From positions 1-64,000 of the forward strand of contig JBBROU010000004.1 in the NCBI GenBank assembly GCA_038229055.1: a stretch of 64,000 nt of DNA. Reading direction: 5' to 3'. Shown here in pieces: positions 33,377 to 42,296 of this stretch (position 1 is the first letter of the stretch; the number at the start of each line of letters is the position of its first letter). Origin of the DNA: JANYJA01 sp038229055 (lineage in GTDB: Bacteria > Acidobacteriota > Terriglobia > Bryobacterales > Bryobacteraceae). The notes under the pieces were generated by a model, which worked only from the letters and a program-made list of their open reading frames with translations, searched no databases and was not told where the DNA came from. The position numbers and the translations under genes were made by a program.

Positions 33377-34347
33377 CAATCCTCGTGACCGGTGCGGCCG
33401 GTTTTATCGGTTCGAATCTGTGCGAACGCCTGCTAAGCGATCGTCACCAACTCGTCATCGCCGACGATCTGAATGACTTCTACTCCCCGCGCGAGAAGCT
33501 CGACAATCTCGACGCAGTTCGGAAGCGCGGCCCTGTCGAATTTCACCGGCTCGATATCAGCAACGCCGCTGCCGTCGATCGCCTCATCGAAGACACCGCG
33601 CCGGAAGCCATCATCCACCTTGCGGCGCGCGCCGGCGTCCGGCCATCGCTCGACGATCCGCTGCTCTATGAACGCGTGAACGTCCAAGGCACACTGGTTC
33701 TGCTCGAAGCCGCGCGCCGTCATGGCGTTCGGAAATTCGTCTTCGCGTCTTCCAGCTCCGTTTACGGAATCGCGAGCCACGTCCCGTGCGCTGAGGATGA
33801 CCGGCTGAATCAGCCGATATCGCCCTACGCGGCTTCCAAGTTAGCGGGCGAACACTTCTGCTACACCTACTCGCACCTCTATAATCTCTCGGTGGTCTGC
33901 CTGCGCTTTTTCACCGTCTACGGCCCACGCCAGCGCCCTGATCTCGCCATCCGCAAGTTCACGGAGATGATCGACCGCGGTGCTACCTTGCCCATCTTCG
34001 GTGACGGCCAGAGCGCTCGTGACTACACCTTCGTCGACGACACCGTGTCGGGCATTGTCGCGGCCCTGAATCATGACTGCCGCTTCGATGTCTTCAACCT
34101 CGGCAACTCGAGCCCGGTCAAACTGATCACTCTCATCCGCACCATCGAGCGCTCATTAGGAAAAACCGCGCAACTGCGCTGGTTACCCGATCAGCCCGGC
34201 GATGTCCCCATCACCTACGCGGATATCAGCCACGCCCAGCGCCTTCTCGGCTACTCTCCGGCCACGCCGCTCGATCTTGGAATTGATAAGTTCGTCGCAT
34301 GGCATCGCGCGCGCCAACAGGACAACGTCCCCGCCGCGGTCGCGTAG
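33373..34347 (+). CDS. NAD-dependent nucleotide-sugar epimerase (UDP-glucuronate 4-epimerase-like)
   Basis: 324 residues from the ATG at 33373, which overlaps the preceding stop; a longer upstream frame was rejected. The extended SDR signature is clear: TGAAGFIGSNLCERLL, the catalytic serine region FASSSSVYG, and YAASKLAGE with the catalytic Tyr/Lys. GLTFFTVYGPRQRPD-like text appears as LRFFTVYGPRQRPDLA, characteristic of UDP-glucuronate/UDP-glucose epimerases. It supplies an epimerised nucleotide sugar for the glycosyltransferases around it. Confidence 0.9.
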   Translation: MTILVTGAAGFIGSNLCERLLSDRHQLVIADDLNDFYSPREKLDNLDAVRKRGPVEFHRLDISNAAAVDRLIEDTAPEAIIHLAARAGVRPSLDDPLLYERVNVQGTLVLLEAARRHGVRKFVFASSSSVYGIASHVPCAEDDRLNQPISPYAASKLAGEHFCYTYSHLYNLSVVCLRFFTVYGPRQRPDLAIRKFTEMIDRGATLPIFGDGQSARDYTFVDDTVSGIVAALNHDCRFDVFNLGNSSPVKLITLIRTIERSLGKTAQLRWLPDQPGDVPITYADISHAQRLLGYSPATPLDLGIDKFVAWHRARQQDNVPAAVA

Positions 34348-34351
34348 TCTT

Positions 34352-35452
34352 ATGCGCATTCTCCACATCTTCCCCAGCTTCGAAGCCGGAGGTGCGCAAC
34401 TGCGTTTCGTCAATATTGCCAACGCCATCGGCCGTGAGATCTCGCACTCCGTTCTTGCGATGGACGGCAACCGCGCCGCGGCGACGCGCCTCCGCCCCGA
34501 ACTTCACGTGCGGTTTCTCGACCCACCCGCCACCAAGAACAGCCTGGTGGCGATTCCGCTCGTGCGCGCACTGCTCCGCCGCGAATCTCCCGATCTCGTG
34601 ATGACGTATAACTGGGGCGCGCTCGATGGTGTCGTCGCCGCGCGGCTCGCAGGAATCCCGACGCTCCACACCGAAGATGGCTTCGGGCCCGATGAAGCGG
34701 TACAACTAAAGCTCCGCCGCGTCATGGCCCGGCGCGTCGTGCTCAATCGCATCGAGGGCGTGATCGTCCCTTCGCAAACCCTGCTGAAGATCGCTAAGCA
34801 TCGTTACTGCATTGCCGCGCGGAAGTTGCACTTCGTTCCCAACGGAATCGACACCGAAAAATATAAACCGGGCCTCGCGGCATCCAGCTTTCGCGATGAG
34901 TGGAATATCCCAGCCGGTGCCTTCGTCGTCGGCTTCGTTGGTCGTCTGCGTCGCGAAAAAAATGTCGGTCTACTGCTCGAAGCGTTCGCCCATGCTCAGA
35001 TGCCGAACTGCGTCCTCGTGTTAGTCGGTGACGGCGAATGCCGCCTTGAGTTGGAACGCTACGCAAACGCGCTCGGCATCGCGGACCGCACGCGCTTCAC
35101 GGGATCGTTGAACTGCGCGGCATACGCGCTCGGCGCATTCGATCTCTTCGCCATGTCGTCTGCCACCGAGCAGATGCCCTTATCGCTCCTCGAAGCCATG
35201 GCCTGCGGGCTTCCGGCCGTATGCACCGATGTCGGCGACTGCGCGGCGATTCTGAATTCCGGCCCGGGACCGAATATCGTTCCGGTTAACGGCCCTGCCG
35301 CATACGCAGCCGCCCTCGCGTACTGGGCATCCGACGCCGGCCTTTGTCGCGCCGCTGGCATTCACAATCGCGAAGTCTGCCTTCGCGATTACTCACAAGA
35401 CAGGATGGTCGCCCGATACCGCGAGCTGTTTCACGCCTCGATGGGGCAGTGA
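34352..35452 (+). CDS. Family 4 glycosyltransferase
   Basis: 366 residues from the ATG at 34352, four bases after the epimerase stop. MRILHIFPSFEAGGAQLRF is the typical GT4 N-terminus; the donor half has FVGRLRREKNVGLLLEAF, LVGDGECRLELE and MPLSLLEAMACGLPAV. The last gene of the plus arm; its 3' end overlaps the opposing glycosyltransferase gene by 60 bases. Confidence 0.9.
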   Translation: MRILHIFPSFEAGGAQLRFVNIANAIGREISHSVLAMDGNRAAATRLRPELHVRFLDPPATKNSLVAIPLVRALLRRESPDLVMTYNWGALDGVVAARLAGIPTLHTEDGFGPDEAVQLKLRRVMARRVVLNRIEGVIVPSQTLLKIAKHRYCIAARKLHFVPNGIDTEKYKPGLAASSFRDEWNIPAGAFVVGFVGRLRREKNVGLLLEAFAHAQMPNCVLVLVGDGECRLELERYANALGIADRTRFTGSLNCAAYALGAFDLFAMSSATEQMPLSLLEAMACGLPAVCTDVGDCAAILNSGPGPNIVPVNGPAAYAAALAYWASDAGLCRAAGIHNREVCLRDYSQDRMVARYRELFHASMGQ

Positions 35453-36565
35453 AACCAGCGCCAGTACGCGCTCGGCGTTCCGGCTCCACAGATATCCGCG
35501 TTCCAGAATCGCTTGCCGCGCCCGCGCTGCAATCTGGTTCCGCGTCGCCTGATCGTCCACTAGTTCTCGCAATGCCGTGCCCAACTCTTCGCCATCGCCC
35601 GGGGCAAAGAAACGCGCTTCATCGCCGTGCAACAACTCCTGCACATTTTCCTGCCGCGGAGCTACAATCGCTTTGCCCAGCGTCATATACTCCAGAATCT
35701 TCATCGGACAGCAGTACTCGTTGGCAGCGGGCTGCACCGCAATATCGAAAAGATCCACATACGTCGGAATCTCCTTATGCGGAACCGCGCCCGAAAATTT
35801 CACCCACTCGCTCAGCTTCCGATCCGCGGTCAAGGCCAGCAATTCCGCCATGGCCGGCCCGTCGCCCACAATCAGCAGTGCCGCCCCGCGCTCAAAAAGC
35901 CGCTGCTCTGCAAATGCAGCAATCAGCAGGTCCACGCGGTGCCACGTCTTGAACCAGCCCGCGAATCCGATCACCGTTTTGCCTGCCAGACCCAGCTTTC
36001 CCCGCAGATCTGCGCCGTGGGCGCGCCCGGAAAACGCTGTCAAATTCACGCCGTTTGCCATCACCAGCAGCTTTGTCTCGTCCACGTCGTTGGCGACCAG
36101 TATCCGCCGCAGGGGTGACGAAACTACCACCACGTTCGTCGCCAGATTGCAGATCACGCGCTCGGCCCAGTACGCCAACGGAATATGCCCGCTGGCGCGC
36201 TCGCGCGATTCCTCCAGCGCAAGAGGTGAATTCACTTCCAGAATCAGCGGAATCCGCGCCAACTTCGCCGCGACCACCCCGGCGAAGTTGAAGAGCGAGT
36301 ACCGCTCATAAATCACGTTCATGCCGCCGCGATAGATTTTCCAAAGCAGATACGGCAGCCCGGCCAGATTGTAGCCAAGCTGCACCACGTCGGTGAACCG
36401 GCCCGGCCTTCCGGCAACTCCCGTGTTAGCCGCCTCCGCCTGACTCGCCGTCAGCGACGCGATTTCTACCGTATGACCAAGATCGCGCATCGCCCGCGCG
36501 ATCTCCGAAATGTGAATGCCCTGCGCATCGGTCGCGCGCGTGCGGTGGTGGTAAAGAATCTTCAT
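35393..36565 (-). CDS. Family 4 glycosyltransferase
   Basis: 390 residues. N-terminal MKILYHHRTRATDAQGIH and later VIGFAGWFKTWHRVDLLI, LLIVGDGPAMAELL and CPMKILEYMTLGKAIVAP identify a GT4 enzyme. Its C-terminal 20 codons lie opposite the end of the plus-strand glycosyltransferase gene (60-base convergent overlap). The start overlaps the upstream glycosyltransferase by four bases (ATGA). Confidence 0.88.
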   Translation of the reverse strand: MKILYHHRTRATDAQGIHISEIARAMRDLGHTVEIASLTASQAEAANTGVAGRPGRFTDVVQLGYNLAGLPYLLWKIYRGGMNVIYERYSLFNFAGVVAAKLARIPLILEVNSPLALEESRERASGHIPLAYWAERVICNLATNVVVVSSPLRRILVANDVDETKLLVMANGVNLTAFSGRAHGADLRGKLGLAGKTVIGFAGWFKTWHRVDLLIAAFAEQRLFERGAALLIVGDGPAMAELLALTADRKLSEWVKFSGAVPHKEIPTYVDLFDIAVQPAANEYCCPMKILEYMTLGKAIVAPRQENVQELLHGDEARFFAPGDGEELGTALRELVDDQATRNQIAARARQAILERGYLWSRNAERVLALVSLPHRGVKQLAVSGDHPVL

Positions 36566-37734
36566 TGCGAAACTGCGACACGCGCCATCGCGCCCACTTC
36601 TTCCACGAATGCTTCCACATTGACGTCCCAGGAAAATCTCGCGCGCGCGTTATCTCGAATTGACGCGCTGTGTTCCGGGTCCAACTCCCGCGACACGCCC
36701 GCCACAAATTCCTCCGCCGTCCCGCACGGCGTCACGCCGTCCGGCAATGCGCCTCCGAAGGTGCGACACACTTCAGAGCTCGCCAAGACGCGTCGCCCCA
36801 TCGACAGCGCTTCTAAAACTTTGTTCTGGATTCCCCGCGCCAAACGAAGCGGCGTCACCACCGCGGCCGCGTGGGCTAAATACGGTCGGACATCAGGAAC
36901 TCCGCGCGTGACCACCACCCCCTCGATCCGCGCCAGTTCCTGGACGGCTTGAGCCGGCCGATTTCCCACGATCGCGAACTTGAGGTCTTTGCGCAGCGCC
37001 CGCAAGATCGGAAATACCTCATGCGCGAACCAGCACGCCGCATCCACATTCGGGAAGTAATCCATGGTGCCCACGAAAACGACATATGGGCCTTCGAGCC
37101 CGGATGGGTGCGCATACTCCCGCTGAGGATCGAAGAACGCAAAATCCACCCCGTTCTCCATAAAATTCAACTTCTCCGCGGCAATCGCCCCCTCAAAGCT
37201 CCGCGTCTCGTGCAGGGTTGTCAGGTACACCGCGTGGGCCCGGTTGCCGTAAAATAACTCTCGCTCCCGCAACCGTCGCGATTCCATCCGGTAGAGAAAG
37301 CCGCACCGCCGCATACCCGCGTACTCCGCCCATTTCTCGGAATCCGCATCGACCATGTCGAACAACTCCGGCACTCCGGCCGGAACGTACTGGCACATCG
37401 GCAGCGTGTAAATCACTGCCACATCGATCGAAAGCGTGCCGACATATTCCCGCATTGTCCGGCTCTCGAAGAACGCTTCGTTCAAACACCCGCCGCACGC
37501 AAAGCGCACGGCTGCGCGCGCGAGCGACCCGCGAAACGGGAGCACCTCGACATGCACCGACGCGCAATATTCGCGCAATTTCGCCGCGCCGTCGGCATCG
37601 CCCGCATCCCGCGCGAAGCACGCCAGATGCACCCGGTGCCGCCGCGCCAGTGCCTTAATCTCCTCAAACGCACGGATCTTCTCGCCCTTATCCGGCGGAT
37701 ACGGCACGCAATGCGCCAGGAACAAAACATTCAT
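36562..37734 (-). CDS. Glycosyltransferase of the PEP-CTERM/EpsH1-associated family
   Basis: 390 residues from the ATG at 37734. A start 20 codons upstream is open but runs through the tRNA gene and was rejected. MNVLFLAHCVPYPPDKGEKI followed by AFEEIKALARRHRVHLACFA is the hallmark of the sugar transferase family found with exosortase systems. The C-terminal donor domain has VVFVGTMDYFPNVDAACWFA, RLARGIQNKVLEALSMGRRV. The start codon lies only six bases after the CCA end of the tRNA, and no ribosome site fits between, so processing of a shared transcript would leave a nearly leaderless message. Confidence 0.9.
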   Translation of the reverse strand: MNVLFLAHCVPYPPDKGEKIRAFEEIKALARRHRVHLACFARDAGDADGAAKLREYCASVHVEVLPFRGSLARAAVRFACGGCLNEAFFESRTMREYVGTLSIDVAVIYTLPMCQYVPAGVPELFDMVDADSEKWAEYAGMRRCGFLYRMESRRLRERELFYGNRAHAVYLTTLHETRSFEGAIAAEKLNFMENGVDFAFFDPQREYAHPSGLEGPYVVFVGTMDYFPNVDAACWFAHEVFPILRALRKDLKFAIVGNRPAQAVQELARIEGVVVTRGVPDVRPYLAHAAAVVTPLRLARGIQNKVLEALSMGRRVLASSEVCRTFGGALPDGVTPCGTAEEFVAGVSRELDPEHSASIRDNARARFSWDVNVEAFVEEVGAMARVAVSQ

Positions 37735-37740
37735 AGAAAT

Positions 37741-37816
37741 TGGTAGGCGGAGCAGGATTCGAACGCTGCAACTTCCTCTGTGTGTGAGAGGCACTCTACC
37801 ATTGAGCTACCCGCCT
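37741..37816 (-). tRNA. tRNA-Val (anticodon CAC), atypical, inside the exopolysaccharide operon
   Basis: The 76 bases fold as a cloverleaf: acceptor AGGCGGG with TCCGCCT, then A73 and an encoded CCA; D-stem GCTC/GAGT; anticodon stem CCTCT/AGAGG with loop CACACAC; T-loop TTCGAAT. The anticodon by position is CAC (Val, codon GTG), and A73 and the A35-C36 pair fit valine identity. Three oddities: base 33 is A where U is nearly universal; the T-stem has one extra C (GCAGCG opposite CCTGC); and the first base is A, not G. Neighbours on the same strand lie 17 bases upstream and six bases downstream. It may be functional or a decaying copy. Confidence 0.75.
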
Positions 37817-37833
37817 AAATAGAAAAACTTGTC

Positions 37834-38868
37834 TTACGGAACCAGCCGCACCAGCGACGGCCCTACTACCCGCGTCAACCCCAGCGGCAACTTCTGCCAA
37901 ACCTTAATCGGCCACGCGAACATCGGATTATTCGGCGTAAAGTTCGGCAGTTCCTTCCGGTTCACCAACAGCATCTCGTAGGGCAAGTCGCGCTCCTGCA
38001 TGCCCCACCTCGATTTGAAGTCGTTCGATCCGCTCTCTTTCTTACTCCGTCCGAAATCAAACTTCGCAATCCCCTGCCGGCGCGCCCAGCACATCAGGTC
38101 GTAGTACATGAAGTTATTCGGCGATAACTCATTGGCATCCACATCCGACGCCCCATAGTAAGGAAGTATCTGGCCGCGAAAGTGAAAGCTCATCACCGCG
38201 GCGACTACCCGGTCCCCGCTGCTTACCTCACATAGATCGGCGTCTTTTCCAAAATGCTGTAGGAGGTTACGGAAATGTTCTCGCGGAAATGCCGGTGTGC
38301 CCAGCCGCTGCAGGTTTTTTGAATACATCCGTTCGAAAACATCGATCGACTCCCGGTGGTGGCATGACACAAGCCCGTGCTTCAGCGACTTCCGCACCAT
38401 GTACCGCGTTTTGCGCGGAATCTGCTCTAGGATCGCCTCGTCGTCCGCGCCGATCTCCTGCGTATAAGTGACATAGCGAGTGATATTGCTCCCTCCCACG
38501 CACTGGCTCGCATCCCCGTTCCGGAATTCTACATGGTTCACCCGCAACTCCTGTCCCAGCTTCGCAGCTTGCCGATACAGACCTTCGCGTGCCTCAGCCG
38601 AGTCCGCCAAGATTCCCCCGTAAACCGCAAACGGCGACGAGATTAGCGCTTTGCCGATCACCACATTCCGGACCAGAAACAGCGGCAACACGCCGCACAA
38701 TTCCGCCCCGTTCCAAGCGCCGAAATAGTAAGGACGATAGCGAAACGTCTGAGCAATACTGTTCTTCCAAGCCGTCAGATGGAATGGCGTGCCATGGGCG
38801 TGAGCGCGAACATACTCGTCCCAAGCTTCCCCTTCCTGCGCGGCAAATACGCGAATTTCTACCGGCAC
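37834..38868 (-). CDS. FemAB-like GNAT protein, PEP-CTERM system-associated
   Basis: 344 residues from the GTG at 38868, preceded by GGAGG eight bases earlier; longer upstream frames were rejected because they run through the deacetylase. The fold is the double-GNAT FemAB type: HGTPFHLTAWKNSIAQTF at the N-terminus, KTRYMVRKSLKHG in the middle, and NNFMYYDLMCWARRQGIAKF with FDFGRSKKESG near the end, a strong marker of the exosortase-associated subfamily. It may transfer an aminoacyl group to a sugar or peptide, but no reaction is proven. Overlaps the deacetylase by 10 bases and is followed after 17 bases by a tRNA-Val. Confidence 0.9.
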   Translation of the reverse strand: MPVEIRVFAAQEGEAWDEYVRAHAHGTPFHLTAWKNSIAQTFRYRPYYFGAWNGAELCGVLPLFLVRNVVIGKALISSPFAVYGGILADSAEAREGLYRQAAKLGQELRVNHVEFRNGDASQCVGGSNITRYVTYTQEIGADDEAILEQIPRKTRYMVRKSLKHGLVSCHHRESIDVFERMYSKNLQRLGTPAFPREHFRNLLQHFGKDADLCEVSSGDRVVAAVMSFHFRGQILPYYGASDVDANELSPNNFMYYDLMCWARRQGIAKFDFGRSKKESGSNDFKSRWGMQERDLPYEMLLVNRKELPNFTPNNPMFAWPIKVWQKLPLGLTRVVGPSLVRLVP

Positions 38869-39692
38869 GGAAACACCTCCGAAATCGGCGCAAACGCGAA
38901 CTCCCCCATTAATCGATCCAACTTTCCCTCCATCGTCGACAGCCCGCGATACGTCCGCATTTCCGCAATCCGCCCCTTCGCCAGTCGCGGCTGATCCCGA
39001 TCGATCTCCCAGGGATGGAAGTAGACGCACGCCGCCGTTTTCTCAATCTCATTCACGCGCCGCAGCCCCGCCGACGTATACCGATAAGGCAGAAGCCGCA
39101 GGTACCCTCCACCGCCCACCGGCGCGACGAAATCTGAGGCCAAACGCACCGTCGCAATCGGCACCTCCGTAATAGCCCCACATGCCGTCTCGATCCGATG
39201 CGCCCCGCGCTCGAACCCGGGGATTCCGTATCGATCGTGCGCAATCGGATAAATGCTCGAATCGTGCGTGAAGCCTAACTCCGCCAGAATTTCCAGCGCC
39301 CATAGCGACTTTTTCGTGATCGAATAACTCGGCGCCCGGTATAGCCTCGGCATCACCCCGCCCGCCTGCGCAATCCAGTCCTGTGCCTCTCGGGTGTCAC
39401 GCCGGAATTCGTCGGGCGACAAATCGTAAACCAGGCGGTGCAGCAGGCTATGGCAACCCAGCTCATGCCCGCATCCCAGAATTCTGCGAACCATTCCCGG
39501 ATATCGCCGCGCCGCCCACCCGAGCACGAAAAATGTTCCGCGCACGGCTCGCTTTCCCATCAACTCCAGCACACGGTCGGTCGCCGCCTCCACGCGCGAC
39601 GGCAAGGCCTCCCACTGAGCGGCATTCACGTATTTCTGAACTTCGCTCGGATGGAAGTAATCCTCCACATCCACGCTGATCGCATTCACCAC
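38859..39692 (-). CDS. Polysaccharide deacetylase, PEP-CTERM locus subfamily
   Basis: 277 residues from one of two adjacent GTG codons (39692 or 39689). The NodB-fold motifs are AISVDVEDYFH (first motif with the DVED metal/catalytic site), HELGCHSLLHRLVYDLS (H-S-x3-H second motif) and RAPSYSITKKSLWALEIL. It removes N- or O-acetyl groups from the polysaccharide. A related copy is a constant part of exosortase loci. Five bases separate the start from a possible 30-residue membrane ORF upstream. Confidence 0.9.
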   Translation of the reverse strand: MVNAISVDVEDYFHPSEVQKYVNAAQWEALPSRVEAATDRVLELMGKRAVRGTFFVLGWAARRYPGMVRRILGCGHELGCHSLLHRLVYDLSPDEFRRDTREAQDWIAQAGGVMPRLYRAPSYSITKKSLWALEILAELGFTHDSSIYPIAHDRYGIPGFERGAHRIETACGAITEVPIATVRLASDFVAPVGGGGYLRLLPYRYTSAGLRRVNEIEKTAACVYFHPWEIDRDQPRLAKGRIAEMRTYRGLSTMEGKLDRLMGEFAFAPISEVFPCR

Positions 39693-39696
39693 CGCA

Positions 39697-39789
39697 TCAC
39701 CGGCGGACTGCTTTCAACACCTGCACGGTCGCGGCAAATAGCAACGAGATCCCGTAGAGCACGATGTTGTCGGCCAGTCGCTTCCACAT
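39697..39789 (-). CDS. Possible 30-residue single-span membrane peptide
   Basis: A short frame from ATG at 39789 encodes MWKRLADNIVLYGISLL followed by FAATVQVLKAVRR: a positively charged N-terminus, one hydrophobic span and a basic end. It ends five bases before the deacetylase start, which fits translational coupling. It lacks a recognisable ribosome site and has no known relative that I can name, so it could be chance. Hydrophobic span and position are its only support. Confidence 0.35.
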   Translation of the reverse strand: MWKRLADNIVLYGISLLFAATVQVLKAVRR

Positions 39790-39847
39790 AAGGACGGTAG
39801 TGCCGCGCCGCCGCCGATTTCTCAGTGGCTGTGGTAAGCATGGATGG

Positions 39848-40510
39848 GTGTCTACAGTTCAAACCGCCGTCGCCCAGAACTTCACCGATTACATCCGTAG
39901 CGTCACGCTGCGCGAGCCTGAGCTATTGCAGCGCCTGCGTGAGGAAACCGCGCGGCTCCCAGACTCGATGATGCAGATTATGCCGGAGCAAGGCCAGTTC
40001 ATGATGATGCTCCTGCGCCTGACCGGCGCTAAGCAGACTCTCGAAGTCGGTGTCTTCACCGGCTACAGCTCGCTCTCGGTCGCGCTCGCCCTCCCCGATG
40101 ATGGCCGCGTGATCGCGTGCGATGTCAGTGAAGAGTACACCTCCGTCGCCCGCCGTTACTGGCGCGAAGCCGGCGTCGAGCACAAGATCGAGCTGCGCCT
40201 GGCGCCCGCCGTCGCGACTCTCACGGCCCTGCTCGGCGAAGGCCGCGCCGGCACCTTCGACTTCGCCTTCATCGACGCCGACAAACCCAACTACGATCGC
40301 TACTACGAACTCGCGCTCCAACTCATCCGCCCAGGCGGGCTTATCGCCATCGACAACGTCCTCTGGCATGGCAAGGTTCTCGATCACAGCGTTCAGGACG
40401 ACGACACCCGCGCCATTCGAGCCCTCAATGAAAAGCTGCGCCATGATGACCGGATCTCGCTAAGTTTGATCCCGATCGGCGACGGCCTGACGCTTGCCTG
40501 CAAACGCTAA
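39848..40510 (+). CDS. Class I SAM-dependent O-methyltransferase
   Basis: 220 residues from the GTG at 39848; upstream frames give unlikely basic N-termini. The fold is that of catechol/caffeoyl-CoA O-methyltransferases: TLEVGVFTGYSSLSVALAL (SAM site), VIACDVSEEY, FDFAFIDADKPNY (metal site) and GGLIAIDNVLWHGKV. Such proteins methylate a small-molecule hydroxyl; the substrate is unknown. It sits alone on the plus strand between two minus-strand runs. Confidence 0.88.
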   Translation: MSTVQTAVAQNFTDYIRSVTLREPELLQRLREETARLPDSMMQIMPEQGQFMMMLLRLTGAKQTLEVGVFTGYSSLSVALALPDDGRVIACDVSEEYTSVARRYWREAGVEHKIELRLAPAVATLTALLGEGRAGTFDFAFIDADKPNYDRYYELALQLIRPGGLIAIDNVLWHGKVLDHSVQDDDTRAIRALNEKLRHDDRISLSLIPIGDGLTLACKR

Positions 40511-40530
40511 CTAACGCGATACCCCGGAAC

Positions 40531-42296
40531 CTATCCAAACTCCACATACCCGTGGCGTTGCAGGAACCGGAAGTATCCGACGAAATCGAAGTCCGAGGGT
40601 CCGAGTTCCAACTGAGTCAGCCGGATCACTTCAGCCAGATTACGCTTGCCGTCGCACCAATAAAGAGCAATCGTTGGAATCGCCGCCCAGGCCCCCGAGG
40701 GGTAGCCTTCCCATCGGTCTTGAGACAGATCGTCGAGCGGCAGCGTGCCGAATCGCTTTCGCCGGACGATGATCCGAGCTGCTTCCGGGTTCTCCTTCAA
40801 CGCCGGAGTGCCGGCCGGCGCCAAGCGAGACTGTTGCGAATCCCCGAAAGATCGCAGCCTCTCGACTGCGGCATCCAGCGTTTGCGCTACCGCATTTCTT
40901 CTCGCCTCCGGCACCAGCCGCTGCGCGCTTCTGATGGCCTGCGCTTCACGATCCACCGAATCAGTGATCTGCTCGGCCGTCGCGCCGCGCTTTTTCAACT
41001 GCCCATAACCTCGGTTTTCGCTGAGTTGCGCCAGCCACAATGCCTCGGATTCACCGGCATTCGCAATGAAATAAAGGAATGCCGCGTCGATGATCGAGAT
41101 ATCGCGCAAGGAGCGCGCATCACACGGTCGGGCGTGTCCTCGCTGTTGTGATGCGTCTCGACGCCGCTGCCGCTGTAGCCCCAAACCGTCGGCACACCAA
41201 CCATCGGCTCGGCCAGGTACGTATCCGTTCCGGTCGTGAACTCTTTCTCATGCCACGGCCTCTTCACGCTCTCCAGGTGGCTCGCCGCTACCTTCAGGAT
41301 GAACGCGTCCGTGAAATCTTTCGCCACATGCGGGTTCATGTAGAACGTGTACTCTGTCCCTGCAAGATCGTAGGAAGCTGCGGGCGTGTCGACACACATG
41401 GCCGCCACGGTTCGCCGAATGCGGTCGCGGTTGTGCTCCACATAGTGCATAGACCCGTACATCTCGCCCATCGAGAGAATACGGATGCTGCGCTTGGGTC
41501 GTGATAGCTTGCCCGAAGCGATCAGTCTCTGCGGAGTAGCCACTGCCTCCAGAGTCGCCGCGACGCCCGTCGCATTATCCTCGGCGCCCTGCTCGGACGT
41601 GTGGCCCAGCGTGAGTACTTCCTCCTGTGAAGTCCCCGGAATCACGCCCGTCACGTACGGATATGCGCCGGAGTAGTAGCGCGTATCCACCGTCGCATGT
41701 GCGCGAACCGGCCCGCGCTTCAGCAGTTCGCGAACAAGCTTCGACTGCGCGGGTGTAATCGAAAAGCCAACCAGTGGAGTGCTGCGCGCCGAGCGCGCCC
41801 GCTTTTACCAGAAGCCATTTGATGCCCGCGGGGTTCACGTCCGTAAGCGCAAGCTTGCCCTTCAGGTCCACCTTGCCGATGTCGGCAGCCGCAACGGGCA
41901 CGATCTCGGCGGTGATGCCGCCCTTCGTCGTTGCTCCGCGGGCACGGAGTCGTCCAATAACTCCAGAGTCGCGCTCTTCACGTCCCACGCCAGCGGCTCG
42001 GTCCAATAGCCCACCTGCGTTTTGCCGTCCGCCGGAGCGTTCACGGTCTCGACCTGGGCTAGGCCAATCTTCCGCATGGTGGATTCCAGATAGCGCGCCG
42101 TCTCGGCGAACTTCGGAAACGTGTAGAAGCGGTCGGTCGAGTAAACCTGCCGCATGATTTCCATCGCAGGCTCGCCCTTCCATTCGGAATGCAATAAGTC
42201 GAGGAGAGCCGGAAGCGTAGGCGATGGCGCGCCGCCCGGCACGATTCGAATACACAGCGCCGCAGCCGCCACCGCGACGAAACATTTTCCCCGCAT
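40531..42296 (-). pseudogene. M28-type aminopeptidase-like gene broken by three frameshifts
   Basis: Starting from the ATG at 42296 (signal peptide MRGKCFVAVAAAALCIRIV), about 585 codons of a family resembling M28 peptidases can be followed only by changing frame three times. The first shift is near 41941 (LELLDDSVP to RGATTKGGITAEIV, one base missing), the second near 41783 (AGALGAQ to STPLVGFSITPAQ, one extra base), the third near 41121 (HHNSEDTPDRV to DARSLRDIS, one base missing). Peptidase landmarks remain: LGHTSEQGAEDNATGV and ETHHNSEDTPD, the metal-site regions. Stop codons follow each shift. An intact gene would be secreted. Three shifts in one gene, with intact neighbours, argue for real decay. 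Confidence 0.85.

Noticed and set aside
37735..37794. Extended start of the EpsH1-type glycosyltransferase
   Set aside because: It would translate through the tRNA; the ATG at 37734 gives the standard family N-terminus.
37741..37816. Integration site of a mobile element at the tRNA
   Set aside because: No integrase, direct repeat or foreign gene block flanks it; the neighbours belong to the same locus.
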